A stretch of DNA of 10,405 nt. Origin: a bacterium. GTDB taxonomy: Bacteria; RUG730; JAAEPJ01. The stretch is taken from assembly GCA_024222485.1 (NCBI GenBank), contig JAAEPJ010000224.1, positions 1 through 10,405 on the forward strand. The letters are read 5' to 3'. The position numbers and the translations under genes were made by a program. The notes under the pieces are model-generated. The model searched no databases. It was not told the DNA's origin and saw only the letters and a program-made list of their open reading frames with translations. Positions 1 through 7,280 of the stretch are shown in pieces. Every line of letters begins with the position of its first letter. Positions within the stretch are counted from its first letter, which is position 1.

Positions 1-171
1 GCCTTTAAAAGAGGAGACTTTTCTGCCTAAGCTTGAGGATAAAACGACGGGACTTGTGACAACCGCGGGTGTTTGTGCATAACTAAACTGTTGCATGATC
101 GTGGTTATAAATGCCATTAAAATAAAGGTGCTTAGCTTTTTAAACCACTTTGAATGTTTTAAAATAATCAT
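1..171 (-). CDS. Secreted protein of unknown function, N-terminal part only
   Basis: This is the first 57 codons of a minus-strand gene that runs off the left edge. The start is the ATG at 169-171, preceded by a purine-rich Shine-Dalgarno stretch (AAGGAAGGAAAG) a few bases upstream. The N-terminus is a typical Sec signal peptide: a basic segment (KHSKWFKK, residues 5-12), a hydrophobic core (about residues 14-26) and a likely signal peptidase I site after FSYA (residue 32). The mature part starts QTPAVVTSP and continues with a serine-rich stretch (VLSSSLGRK). Nothing visible assigns a function. Export to the periplasm or beyond is inferred from the signal peptide. It is separated from the trp genes by a 388-bp spacer and probably has its own promoter. 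Confidence 0.75.
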   Translation of the reverse strand, partial: MIILKHSKWFKKLSTFILMAFITTIMQQFSYAQTPAVVTSPVVLSSSLGRKVSSFKG

Positions 172-216
172 AACTTTCCTTCCTTTACAGCTTTACTGTT
201 TTCTCCTTTTTATGTA

Positions 217-222
217 AGTATA
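217..222 (-). promoter_or_regulatory. Candidate -10 box for the left-edge secreted protein gene
   Basis: The minus strand reads TATACT here, about 46 nt before the ATG at 171, which would give a short leader. I see no good -35 box at the matching distance. A perfect TATAAT lies further upstream (324-329, minus strand), also without a convincing -35. In DNA this AT-rich, such boxes occur by chance, so this is only a candidate. Confidence 0.25.
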
Positions 223-400
223 GAAAAAAGTTAATTAGGATAATAATGTCTTTTCTTCTTAGATTTTTTTTGTCTGTTTATCCATCTTTTTTTATTTAAA
301 TCTTTATATTATATAATTAAAATATTATACTACAATATATTTACTATGCATAATAAAAAAATTGAGGTTATACCTGAGTTTATAAAATATCCAATTGTTC

Positions 401-420
401 TGATTAGCATCCACTAATCA
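401..420. repeat. Short inverted repeat in the trpD downstream spacer
   Basis: TGATTAG (401-407) and CTAATCA (414-420) form a perfect 7-bp stem with a 6-nt loop. No T-run follows it on the minus strand, so it is not a classic intrinsic terminator for the trp genes. It could be a processing or weak termination structure, or an operator-like palindrome. Confidence 0.4.
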
Positions 421-559
421 TTCCCACATTTAAAGTTAATAGGTTGGTAAAAATAAAACCTGTATCATTATAATCAATCAACGATTACTAAGAAGTATCT
501 ATTTAAAAAAGCATAAAAACTAAAATACAAACACTAAAAACATAATTAAAAACTATCTC

Positions 560-1492
560 TCAAACAATTAACTCTTGAAGCTTAGCATATGCCTTCCCAC
601 TACTTAATACATCTTCTGCCATTACTATCCCTGACTTAATCGTTTTTACTTTACCAATAACCAGTAAGATAAATGCACTATTTAAAACAACAATATCTCG
701 TTTTGGTCCTTTTTCTCCTTGTAAAACTGTCAAAACTGCAGCCTTACTCTCTTCAATCCCTGTAACCTGCAAACTCTGTAAATTACAAAACCTGAATCCA
801 TAATCTCGTGGATCAAACATAAAAGTTTTAACCTCACCATCTCGGTACTCTGTAACCTTAGTCTCACTCATTAAAGAAATCTCATCAAGTCCATCACAAG
901 CAGCAACAACAAACGCATGCTTAGCCCCAAGATTACCTAGAACTTGAGCCATAATCTCGGTTAAACTAGCATCATAAACACCCAAAAGCTGATATTTAGC
1001 CTGCGCAGGATTAGCAAGCGGACCTAAAATGTTAAAAACTGTTCTAATCCCTAAGTCTTTTCTTGCTTTTGCAACATATTTCATCGCAGGATGATAAAGA
1101 GGAGCAAACATAAAACCAAAATTCTTATTAATAATGTCAGCCCTTACCTCTTCCTTTGATTTATTAAGATTATAGCCTAACAACTCTAAAAGGTCTGCAC
1201 TGCCTGATTTAGAAGAAGCGGCACGATTTCCATGCTTAGCAATGCGTACACCGCAACTTGCCGCAACAATAGCCGCTGCTGTTGAAATATTAAATGTATG
1301 TGATGAATCACCACCTGTACCACAGGTATCAACAACATCTCTAACTTCAAGCTGTTCAGACTTATCACGCATAATAGTGGCAAATGCTGTAATATTAGGC
1401 GCTGTTATACCCTCTTTATTAGTCATAATTAAAAATTCTTTAATCTCTTCTTCCGTCGCCTGTCCAGACATAATTTTTGCGAATTCAAACAT
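560..1492 (-). CDS. trpD: Anthranilate phosphoribosyltransferase
   Basis: TrpD transfers the phosphoribosyl group of PRPP to anthranilate, the second step of tryptophan synthesis from chorismate, in the cytosol. Counting from the ATG at 1492 (310 residues), the glycine-rich PRPP and metal site GTGGD is at 58-62, KHGNR at 86-90, the RTVFNILGPLANP block at about 150-162, and the acidic DGLDEIS motif at 200-206. The C-terminal helices match the family. I chose ATG 1492 over an in-frame TTG at 1507 because a GAGGGA Shine-Dalgarno sits 7 nt before the ATG and the TTG has none. The protein is shorter than the usual roughly 340 residues because the first helix is abbreviated. The gene overlaps the trpG stop by 8 bp (ATGTTTGA), indicating translational coupling. 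It is the last gene of the trpEGD group; trpC does not follow. Confidence 0.96.
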   Translation of the reverse strand: MFEFAKIMSGQATEEEIKEFLIMTNKEGITAPNITAFATIMRDKSEQLEVRDVVDTCGTGGDSSHTFNISTAAAIVAASCGVRIAKHGNRAASSKSGSADLLELLGYNLNKSKEEVRADIINKNFGFMFAPLYHPAMKYVAKARKDLGIRTVFNILGPLANPAQAKYQLLGVYDASLTEIMAQVLGNLGAKHAFVVAACDGLDEISLMSETKVTEYRDGEVKTFMFDPRDYGFRFCNLQSLQVTGIEESKAAVLTVLQGEKGPKRDIVVLNSAFILLVIGKVKTIKSGIVMAEDVLSSGKAYAKLQELIV

Positions 1493-2060
1493 TGTCACTT
1501 CCCTCAATAAAGTTTTTTAGCAAGCCTTTCCCCTCTTCCGTTAAAATTGATTCTGGGTGGAACTGGATACCTTCAACCTTAAATTCTTTATGCCTAAAAG
1601 CCATAATTTCCTTATCCACTGTTTCCGCTGATATTTCTAAACAAGCAGGTAAACTTGACCGCTCCACTGCCAAAGAATGATACCGACCACCCTGCATCGG
1701 CGATTTAATCCCACTAAAAATTGTCTTGCCGTCATGTTTAATCGCATTTGCTTTGCCATGGACGAGTTCTTTCGCATGCACAACTTTGCCACCAAAAACC
1801 TCACCGATAGCCTGATGACCAAGACAAATACCTAAAATTGAAACTTGACCTTGAAAATACTGGATTACATCCTTGGAAATACCAGCATCTTTTGGTGTTT
1901 TAGGCCCCGGAGAAATAATGATATGACTTGGGTTCAAACCTACAAGCTCTGGGATTGTAATCTCATCATTTCTAAAAACCCTGCTCTTATAATCAAGCTC
2001 ATACAAATATTGCACAATATTATAAGTAAATGAATCGTAATTATCAATGATAACAATCAT
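1485..2060 (-). CDS. trpG: Anthranilate synthase glutamine amidotransferase subunit (TrpG/PabA type)
   Basis: This class I glutamine amidotransferase releases ammonia from glutamine and passes it to TrpE for anthranilate formation. The 191 residues are full length for the family. The oxyanion motif PGPKTPKDAG is at 51-60, the nucleophile elbow GICLGHQ has Cys79, and the rest of the catalytic triad is His168 and Glu170 in FHPES. The HSLAV segment at 128-132 is also family-typical. The ATG overlaps the trpE stop as ATGA, and a GGAGG ribosome site lies 7 nt upstream. TrpG and PabA sequences are hard to tell apart, and no separate pabA is seen although a PabB domain is encoded nearby. This subunit may therefore serve both enzymes, as amphibolic glutaminases do in some bacteria; that dual role is inference. 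Confidence 0.95.
   Translation of the reverse strand: MIVIIDNYDSFTYNIVQYLYELDYKSRVFRNDEITIPELVGLNPSHIIISPGPKTPKDAGISKDVIQYFQGQVSILGICLGHQAIGEVFGGKVVHAKELVHGKANAIKHDGKTIFSGIKSPMQGGRYHSLAVERSSLPACLEISAETVDKEIMAFRHKEFKVEGIQFHPESILTEEGKGLLKNFIEGSDNV
1500..1505 (-). promoter_or_regulatory. Ribosome binding site that sets the trpD start
   Basis: The minus strand reads GAGGGA 7 nt upstream of the ATG at 1492, inside the end of trpG. It supports initiation at that ATG rather than at the in-frame TTG at 1507. Confidence 0.7.
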
Positions 2061-3619
2061 TTTTTAGCCTCCACATCAGGATCTTGAACATTGTGACATA
2101 GGACGGCACTCTCTTTCTTTATATATTCAAACTCTAAATCATTCATACCCAAAGTTTCTGCCACAGCACTAAACACAGCTTTAGCCTTATTAAGTGTTTC
2201 ATTAAACTCAGTCTCAGGGACAGAATCAGCCACAATCCCTGCACCTGCTTGCACATAAAGTTTATCACCTTTTTTAAAAATAGTCCTAATCGCAATACAT
2301 GTATCAAAATTACCCTTACCATTAAGATAAGCAACACTGCCTGAATAAACACCTCTTTTATTTTTTTCCAGCTCTTCAATAATTTCCATTGCTCTAATTT
2401 TTGGTGCGCCACTCACAGTCCCTGCCGGAAAAGTCGCCCCAAATATCTCTGAAAAACCTTGCACAGAATCAACCTCGCCAATAACCTGTGAAACAATATG
2501 CATGACATGCGAATAACGTTCAATCACCATCTTAGTATCCAGCTTCACGGTTGCAGGTTTGGCAACCCGCCCAACATCATTTCTGCCAAGATCAACCAAC
2601 ATCATATGCTCGGCACATTCTTTCTCATCCGCCAATAATTCTTTGGCAAAGGCTAAATCTTGCTGAGGAGTCTTGCCTCTTGAACGAGTACCTGCAATCG
2701 GTCTCACCAAAATTTTATTGTCAATACTTTTAACCATGACCTCAGGTGACGCCCCAATCGTAGAGTAATCATCAAACTTAAGATAAAACATATAAGGCGA
2801 AGGATTGATGCTACGAAGCTTCCTATAAATCTCAAAATCATCATGCGGATACTCAGTCTCAAAACGCTGAGACAACACCACTTGGAAAATATCGCCGTCA
2901 TAAATATACTGTTTCCCACGATTAACCATTTCTAAAAAATCTTGTTTTTTTGTGTTAGAGGTAAACTTTAAAGTCTGAGTAGCTGGTTGTAAAATTTTCG
3001 GTTCACTTAAAGCGTTACTTAGCTTGCTTTCTAGTCTTTCAATCCTTGAAACGGCATCATCATAACTTTGTTCAAGATTATCTCCAACCATAACATTAGC
3101 CAAAATTGTAATCGAGTTCCGAACCTTATCAAAAACAATAATATCCTTAGCAAAAATAAAGTACATATCATAAATATTCAAATCATCTTTTTTCGGATCA
3201 TGTGCTATCTTCTCAAAATAACGGATCGCATCATACCCAATATAGCCCACTGCACCGCCGTAAAAAGGTGGTAAATTAAAATCAATATCAGATTCTAAGC
3301 TTTTAACCAACACCTCCAAATCTTTAATAGGATTTTTATGTTCAGAAATGCGAATAGTTGTTTCTTCTTTATCGATAAGAGTGATTTCATTACCCTTGGC
3401 TTTAAAAATAAGATCTGCTCCCAATCCAATAAAAGAATAACGCCCAATATTAGCATTACCCTCAACACTTTCTAAAAGATAAAAATATTTATAATCATCC
3501 CGAACCTTCAAAAATGCTGAAATAATTGTTTCTGTATCAAGCTTCAGCTTTTTATAAACTGGAAAAAATTTATGCTTGATCGCATTTTTCATAAAAAAAT
3601 CTTTGCTTAGTAAATACAT
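2057..3619 (-). CDS. trpE: Anthranilate synthase component I
   Basis: TrpE converts chorismate and ammonia to anthranilate and pyruvate, the committed step of tryptophan synthesis, working with TrpG. The 520 residues comprise an N-terminal regulatory domain and a chorismate-binding domain (about 222-485). LLES at 48-51 matches the tryptophan feedback site of the family, so allosteric inhibition by tryptophan is likely. Active-site motifs include PIAGT (307-311), DLGRND (343-348) and FPAGTVSGAPK (397-407). The Ala in PIAGT separates it from aminodeoxychorismate synthase, which has Lys there. The ATG at 3619 has AGGA 7 nt upstream, and the first residues (YLLSKDFF, then FFPVY) fit the family start. 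About 30 residues after 490 extend past the usual end and look unconserved. The stop overlaps the trpG ATG by 4 bp. Confidence 0.97.
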   Translation of the reverse strand: MYLLSKDFFMKNAIKHKFFPVYKKLKLDTETIISAFLKVRDDYKYFYLLESVEGNANIGRYSFIGLGADLIFKAKGNEITLIDKEETTIRISEHKNPIKDLEVLVKSLESDIDFNLPPFYGGAVGYIGYDAIRYFEKIAHDPKKDDLNIYDMYFIFAKDIIVFDKVRNSITILANVMVGDNLEQSYDDAVSRIERLESKLSNALSEPKILQPATQTLKFTSNTKKQDFLEMVNRGKQYIYDGDIFQVVLSQRFETEYPHDDFEIYRKLRSINPSPYMFYLKFDDYSTIGASPEVMVKSIDNKILVRPIAGTRSRGKTPQQDLAFAKELLADEKECAEHMMLVDLGRNDVGRVAKPATVKLDTKMVIERYSHVMHIVSQVIGEVDSVQGFSEIFGATFPAGTVSGAPKIRAMEIIEELEKNKRGVYSGSVAYLNGKGNFDTCIAIRTIFKKGDKLYVQAGAGIVADSVPETEFNETLNKAKAVFSAVAETLGMNDLEFEYIKKESAVLCHNVQDPDVEAKK

Positions 3620-3670
3620 ATTTTCATCCTAATTTTTTTTTAATATAACCGCCTAAAATCCTTATACAAG

Positions 3671-3699
3671 ATTATCTAAAATAATTAACCAATCTCCAA
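3671..3699 (-). promoter_or_regulatory. Candidate sigma70-type promoter for trpEGD
   Basis: On the minus strand, TTGGAG (3694-3699) and GATAAT (3671-3676) are separated by exactly 17 bp, with GATAAT one base off consensus. Transcription would start roughly 45 nt before the trpE ATG. The leader would be too short for a classic peptide attenuator, and I see no short ORF with tandem Trp codons in the intergenic region. In AT-rich DNA such matches are common. Confidence 0.4.
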
Positions 3700-3723
3700 G
3701 TTTAATGTTTCCATTTAAACTAA

Positions 3724-3760
3724 AAAATTCGATACTTTCAAGATAATTGAGATAAGTATC
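3724..3760 (-). terminator. Terminator-like hairpin after pabBC
   Basis: On the minus strand, GATACTT (3754-3760) pairs with AAGTATC (3731-3737) across a 16-nt loop, followed by GAATTTTTT. It lies about 45 nt past the pabBC stop. The stem is only 7 bp and AT-rich with a large loop, so termination may be weak or partial. An alternative 6-bp stem (3740-3745 with 3757-3762) shares one arm and would exclude it. Confidence 0.45.
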
Positions 3761-3804
3761 TTCTTACTAAAAATTATAACTATTTATCCTATTTTTGTCA
3801 TTTA

Positions 3805-5439
3805 TCACTTCAAATCTGGTTTTATTGCGATCAACCCTCGCACTGAGTTGCCAATCAAAACTTTATCCGCTTTTTTTAAATCAGCTAGATATAACTTTTT
3901 TGCCTGACACTTGCCTTTTTTAATTAGCTCTGCTCTTAAAATACCCGGCAATAACCCAGACTCAAGATCAGGAGTCACAAGCTCACCTCTATGCTCTAAA
4001 AAGATATTAAAACGATTAGTCTCGCATAACTCGCCTGCTTGATTAAAAAAAATAGCTTCCTCGCCTTGATACCACTCTCGTCTAGTTGTCTTATGTCTAA
4101 GAAAAATATTATCTTGATCAAGCACAGTTTTAGAAATCTTAATTTTCTTAAATAGCAATTCCTTCAATTCCAAAACCTGAAAACTATACTCGCCATTTCT
4201 TTTGAGCTCCATCCTCACAATCTTTGGAACATTAAAATCAAAATCATTATTAACTCTCAACAGCTTATTCTTAGTAATATTTTGAAAATCGTTAAGGAAC
4301 TTACCCGCTAAAAACCCAAAAAATTCCGCACTTTTTTCCAACCGTCTCAGATGTTCCTGCAAATAAACAATATTTTCTCCATCAAAGAGCATAGTCTCAA
4401 TCAAGTTAAAATCCTGTCTTACTTTTAAAAATTGCATCTTAAGCAAATTTTCCTGCCATTCCTGTTCAGTATCGGAATCCCAAACAACCCCACTGCCTAC
4501 TCTAAACTGCCAAGTATTCTGGAAATGACTTTGTAAGATCCGAATAGGCACACTAAAAACCGCTTTTTTCTCAGGACTAGTATAGCCAATCGCCCCACAA
4601 TAAATACCTCTATCGCCTTCTTCTAAATCCTTGATAACACGCATGGTCTCAAGTTTAGGCACACCCGTAATAGATCCGCAAGGAAAAAGTGCTTGGAAAA
4701 TTTTTTGATAATCTATCTCCTTAAACTTTGCTGAAATCGTTGAGGTTAGTTGGTAAAGCGTTTTATGCTGTTCAATATCTAATAATGATTCAACCTTTAC
4801 ACTTGCAGCATCCGCAACGCATGCTAAATCATTACGCAAAAGATCGACTATCATAAGGTTCTCTGCTTTGATCTTTTCAGTAAAAAGGAGTTCTTTGTCA
4901 TCAAGAGCGGCTGTACCTTTCATAGGTTTTGTCCAAATTTTATCGCCATCAATCTCAAAAAATAATTCAGGGGAAAATGATAAAATCTCTTCATATTGAT
5001 TTTTTATCAAAGCGGCATATGCCGTATTTTGTTTCTCTTTTAAATAATAAAATAAATTCTCAGCTGAAGAATATGCTTTGACAAGGTGATCAAAGGTAAA
5101 GTTCACTTGATAAGTATTACCCAAAATGATTTCAGCTTTAATATTTTCAAACTTTTTTTTGTAATCCGCAAAAGATAATTGTTCTTTGATTTCCAGAAAT
5201 GGCTCATAAAAAGCAGAAGACTCAGCCTCTTGAGAGCTCTCATAAATACCAAAAAATACAAGCGGTTTTTCTGATTTACCCGATTTAGTAAATGCATCAT
5301 ATCTCAGATAGCCAGCAGTCCAATATTTTTTGGCATATTGATTAAGCTCGCTCAGTGCAGAAAGAATATCAACAGAGTCAAATACCTCAATAATCTTCAA
5401 GGGTTCTTTAAATAATTTATCACCAAAAATAATCTCCAC
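3805..5439 (-). CDS. pabBC: Bifunctional aminodeoxychorismate synthase component I / aminodeoxychorismate lyase (PabB-PabC fusion)
   Basis: This 544-residue fusion makes p-aminobenzoate for folate. The PabB part (about 1-340) aminates chorismate to 4-amino-4-deoxychorismate using ammonia from a glutaminase subunit, and the PabC part (about 344-544) eliminates pyruvate with PLP. PabB signatures are YQVNFTF (110-116), PMKGT (172-176) with Lys174, which is the residue typical of PabB and Ala in TrpE, and FPCGSITGVPK (252-262). The lyase domain begins at NLIETMLFDGE. It shows HKTTRR (449-454) with Lys450 as the likely PLP lysine, ETNRFNIF (473-480) and GLLPGILRAEL (495-505). The start is GTG at 5437-5439, with a strong AAGGAG 9 nt upstream and no better ATG. 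It lies 45 nt after the barrel gene, so the two are probably cotranscribed. No pabA is present here; TrpG may supply the ammonia. Confidence 0.94.
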   Translation of the reverse strand: MEIIFGDKLFKEPLKIIEVFDSVDILSALSELNQYAKKYWTAGYLRYDAFTKSGKSEKPLVFFGIYESSQEAESSAFYEPFLEIKEQLSFADYKKKFENIKAEIILGNTYQVNFTFDHLVKAYSSAENLFYYLKEKQNTAYAALIKNQYEEILSFSPELFFEIDGDKIWTKPMKGTAALDDKELLFTEKIKAENLMIVDLLRNDLACVADAASVKVESLLDIEQHKTLYQLTSTISAKFKEIDYQKIFQALFPCGSITGVPKLETMRVIKDLEEGDRGIYCGAIGYTSPEKKAVFSVPIRILQSHFQNTWQFRVGSGVVWDSDTEQEWQENLLKMQFLKVRQDFNLIETMLFDGENIVYLQEHLRRLEKSAEFFGFLAGKFLNDFQNITKNKLLRVNNDFDFNVPKIVRMELKRNGEYSFQVLELKELLFKKIKISKTVLDQDNIFLRHKTTRREWYQGEEAIFFNQAGELCETNRFNIFLEHRGELVTPDLESGLLPGILRAELIKKGKCQAKKLYLADLKKADKVLIGNSVRGLIAIKPDLK

Positions 5440-5448
5440 AAAAAATAA

Positions 5449-5454
5449 CTCCTT
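5449..5454 (-). promoter_or_regulatory. Ribosome binding site supporting the GTG start of pabBC
   Basis: The minus strand reads AAGGAG 9 nt before GTG 5439. It is the main reason to accept this non-ATG start. Confidence 0.7.
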
Positions 5455-5484
5455 CTAAGATCAATAATCCTTTAAAAATGCCCC

Positions 5485-6591
5485 TTAAAAACGCTCTAAT
5501 ACTTGAAAATAAAAATAAATATTTTTATCATCATCGGTCACATTATGGAATGCGAAATCAAAAATAAAATGTACACGCTGTTCCTCTTCTAAAACATAAC
5601 GCATACCAACCCCTGCTGTCAGCTTGGTCTTATCTGCTCTAAAGCTAAAAACATCCTGAGCAACATTACCTGCACCAACAAAAATATTACCTTTCCAGCT
5701 CTTAGCAATAGGAAACCGCAACTCCTCTTCAAAGTTGGCGACTGATTTATCAATAAAGCGTGTGGTCTCGATACCACGAAGATCCACTTCGGGTAAAAGC
5801 CATAGCGGGACCTTATTTTGCATGCTATCTATAGTAAACCTTGTTGCTAAAATCCATTCTTTCTCACTATAAAGCTGTTTAAAATGCCTAAAATCCAGCA
5901 TTTGTTTATAGAAATCAGCTGTATAAAAAAGCAATTTAGCATTAATAAATGTACCAGAAGTTGGATAAAATGGCTTATCTCGACTATCATGTTCATAGCC
6001 AAGCCCAGCGCCAAAATAATCTGCAGCTTTAAATCCCGGCTGATCTTTAAACTTTAATAGCCTTTGCGTATGATCATCCTTGAAATCTTTAATCTGGTAA
6101 ACACCCAGATCAAAAGCAACGCCTAAATAATTATGCTCATTAATCTTTTTTAAAATAACAGGAGCGACTGCTGTCCAATTCCAAGTAACGGATTCTCGAT
6201 CGATAAAACGAGTATCATCACCAATACCATAAAAATTAACCGGAAAGTTCAAATGTCTTAGTTCAACCTTATATTTATAATCAAGGTTATAATAATTTTC
6301 CGTCTGGATAAAAACGGCACTTTGACCCTTGGTTGTCATAAATGCTGTACCAGCTACTGAATTAAACTGACCTTGATCCGCCTGAAAATACGGCTTATAT
6401 GTATAAACAGTTGCTAAGCCAAAACCTACCCCCATCTCAGAAGTAGAAAAAACTACCGGAATGTTGGTTAACTTAGAGCCGGAAGAACTGGCTGCGTTTG
6501 CCTCAACAAAAGCAATCAAAAAAAACATAAGAATAAAAATAATAAAAGGTCGTTTCGCTCGTATTAATTTTTTAAATTTCCCACACAACAT
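5485..6591 (-). CDS. Outer membrane beta-barrel protein, bacterial surface antigen (Omp85/BamA-like) family
   Basis: This is a 368-residue barrel counted from the ATG at 6591. Residues 1-33 form a Sec signal peptide: a basic segment (KFKKLIRAKR), a hydrophobic core and a likely cleavage site after VEANA. The mature protein alternates polar and hydrophobic residues as barrel strands do, and ends in phenylalanine. Family features are DSRD followed by FYPTSGTFI (about 201-216), a degenerate VRGY-like LRGI (271-274) before EEELRFPI (288-295), and a C-terminal GVGMRY strand. There are no POTRA domains, so it is a stand-alone surface antigen (D15) domain, not BamA itself; the exact role is unknown. 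An in-frame ATG at 6630 would extend it 13 residues into yajQ, but the 6591 start gives a cleaner signal peptide and sits 4 nt after the yajQ stop. Neither start has a strong ribosome site, so coupling to yajQ translation is likely. Confidence 0.85.
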   Translation of the reverse strand: MLCGKFKKLIRAKRPFIIFILMFFLIAFVEANAASSSGSKLTNIPVVFSTSEMGVGFGLATVYTYKPYFQADQGQFNSVAGTAFMTTKGQSAVFIQTENYYNLDYKYKVELRHLNFPVNFYGIGDDTRFIDRESVTWNWTAVAPVILKKINEHNYLGVAFDLGVYQIKDFKDDHTQRLLKFKDQPGFKAADYFGAGLGYEHDSRDKPFYPTSGTFINAKLLFYTADFYKQMLDFRHFKQLYSEKEWILATRFTIDSMQNKVPLWLLPEVDLRGIETTRFIDKSVANFEEELRFPIAKSWKGNIFVGAGNVAQDVFSFRADKTKLTAGVGMRYVLEEEQRVHFIFDFAFHNVTDDDKNIYFYFQVLERF

Positions 6592-6595
6592 TTTA

Positions 6596-7093
6596 TTATC
6601 TATAATTTTCAAACTGCAAGGGAATAGCATAATTTTTTTCTTTGATAAAGTTCATCACTTCTTGGAGTGTATCTTTCTCACGCCCAGAAACTCGCAGTTT
6701 ATCCGACTGAATGCTAACCTGTACCTTTTTAGTGAAACCTTTAATATCTTTAACCATTTCTTTCGCCAGATACTGCTCGATCCCACAAACTAGGTTTTCA
6801 ATATTCCTGATCTTATCCCCTGAAGCTTTTTCCTGTTTTTTGAATGTCAGCACTTTGGGGCTAATCCCTCGTTTACTTATTTTGCTTATCAAAATATCAC
6901 GCAACTGCTCAGCCTGAAAATCCGAATCTGCCAAAAAAATAATGACTTTTTCAGCTTTATCAAACGAAATGTCAACACCTGTCCCTTTAAAATCGAAACG
7001 ATTACTGATTTCACGCATTGCCACATTAACGGTTTCCCCCAGTACATTCAAGTCTACATCTGATACCACATCAAAACTAAAATCTTTTGCCAT
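6596..7093 (-). CDS. yajQ: YajQ family (UPF0234/DUF520) nucleotide-binding protein
   Basis: This 165-residue protein matches the YajQ family end to end: SFDVVSDVDLN near the N-terminus, NRFDFKGTGVDISFD (about 32-46), a KVQVSIQSDKLRVSG strand (about 123-137), and the ending PLQFENYR. YajQ proteins have two small RNA-binding-like folds and bind nucleotides, and a Xanthomonas member is a c-di-GMP-responsive regulator. A cytosolic nucleotide-binding role is therefore well supported; the exact ligand here is unknown. The ATG at 7093 has a strong GAGGAGG ribosome site 8 nt upstream (7102-7108). It heads the group that continues with the barrel gene 4 nt downstream. The upstream neighbour encodes a diguanylate cyclase domain, which makes a c-di-GMP link plausible but unproven. 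Confidence 0.95.
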   Translation of the reverse strand: MAKDFSFDVVSDVDLNVLGETVNVAMREISNRFDFKGTGVDISFDKAEKVIIFLADSDFQAEQLRDILISKISKRGISPKVLTFKKQEKASGDKIRNIENLVCGIEQYLAKEMVKDIKGFTKKVQVSIQSDKLRVSGREKDTLQEVMNFIKEKNYAIPLQFENYR

Positions 7094-7164
7094 TTAAATT
7101 GCCTCCTCTAGCTTCACAGCTTCCAGCTTCGCTGTCTGGGTTTAACGCACAGAAATTTTTTTGT

Positions 7165-7185
7165 AACTTTTTTTCAAAAAAAGTT
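7165..7185. repeat. Perfect A/T palindrome upstream of yajQ
   Basis: AACTTTTTTT (7165-7174) and AAAAAAAGTT (7176-7185) are perfect inverted repeats around a single C. On the minus strand this lies in the presumed yajQ leader. It could fold as a weak hairpin or be a protein site, but A/T runs are frequent in this sequence. Confidence 0.4.
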
Positions 7186-7198
7186 GATTAGAATATTA

Positions 7199-7204
7199 AT
7201 TATA
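7199..7204 (-). promoter_or_regulatory. Candidate -10 box upstream of yajQ
   Basis: The minus strand reads a perfect TATAAT about 105 nt before the yajQ ATG and downstream of the preceding terminator, where a promoter is expected. No recognisable -35 box sits 16-18 bp upstream, so this is tentative. Confidence 0.28.
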
Positions 7205-7238
7205 ATAACAAATTCTTTTCTTTTTCCCAGCTTCTCTG

Positions 7239-7262
7239 TTTTTTATTCTAAAGAATAAAAAA
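7239..7262. repeat. 10-bp perfect hairpin TTTTTTATTC / GAATAAAAAA
   Basis: TTTTTTATTC (7239-7248) and GAATAAAAAA (7253-7262) form a perfect 10-bp AT-only stem around a TAAA loop. On the minus strand it directly follows the GC-containing terminator stem at 7263-7280 and includes its T-run. It may strengthen termination. Confidence 0.45.
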
Positions 7263-7280
7263 AGGGTTAATTATTACCCT
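7257..7280 (-). terminator. Intrinsic terminator of the sensor cyclase region
   Basis: On the minus strand, AGGGT (7276-7280) pairs with ACCCT (7263-7267) across an 8-nt loop, followed at once by TTTTTT. It lies about 35 nt past the final TAG, TAA or TGA of the region ending at 7316. This is the best intrinsic terminator in the window and separates the sensor region from yajQ. Confidence 0.65.

Larger units (their letters stand above)
172..559. other. AT-rich intergenic spacer between trpD and the secreted protein gene
   Basis: This 388-bp stretch has no gene I can support on either strand. It holds stop codons in all frames, several A or T runs, candidate -10 boxes for the left gene, and one 7-bp hairpin (401-420). 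It also has a short sequence at 184-198 that resembles a repeat found near 7291-7305. I see no strong intrinsic terminator directly after trpD. Confidence 0.6.

Noticed and set aside
172-559. Riboswitch or small RNA in the left spacer
   Set aside because: I see no recognisable riboswitch core, only A/T runs and one 7-bp stem.
1242-1680. Plus-strand open frames opposite trpD and trpG
   Set aside because: They lie opposite well-conserved genes, have no family resemblance, and are explained as shadows.
3620-3804. Trp leader peptide or attenuator before trpE
   Set aside because: The short ORFs in this spacer have no tandem Trp codons, and the best promoter candidate lies too close to trpE for a leader peptide.
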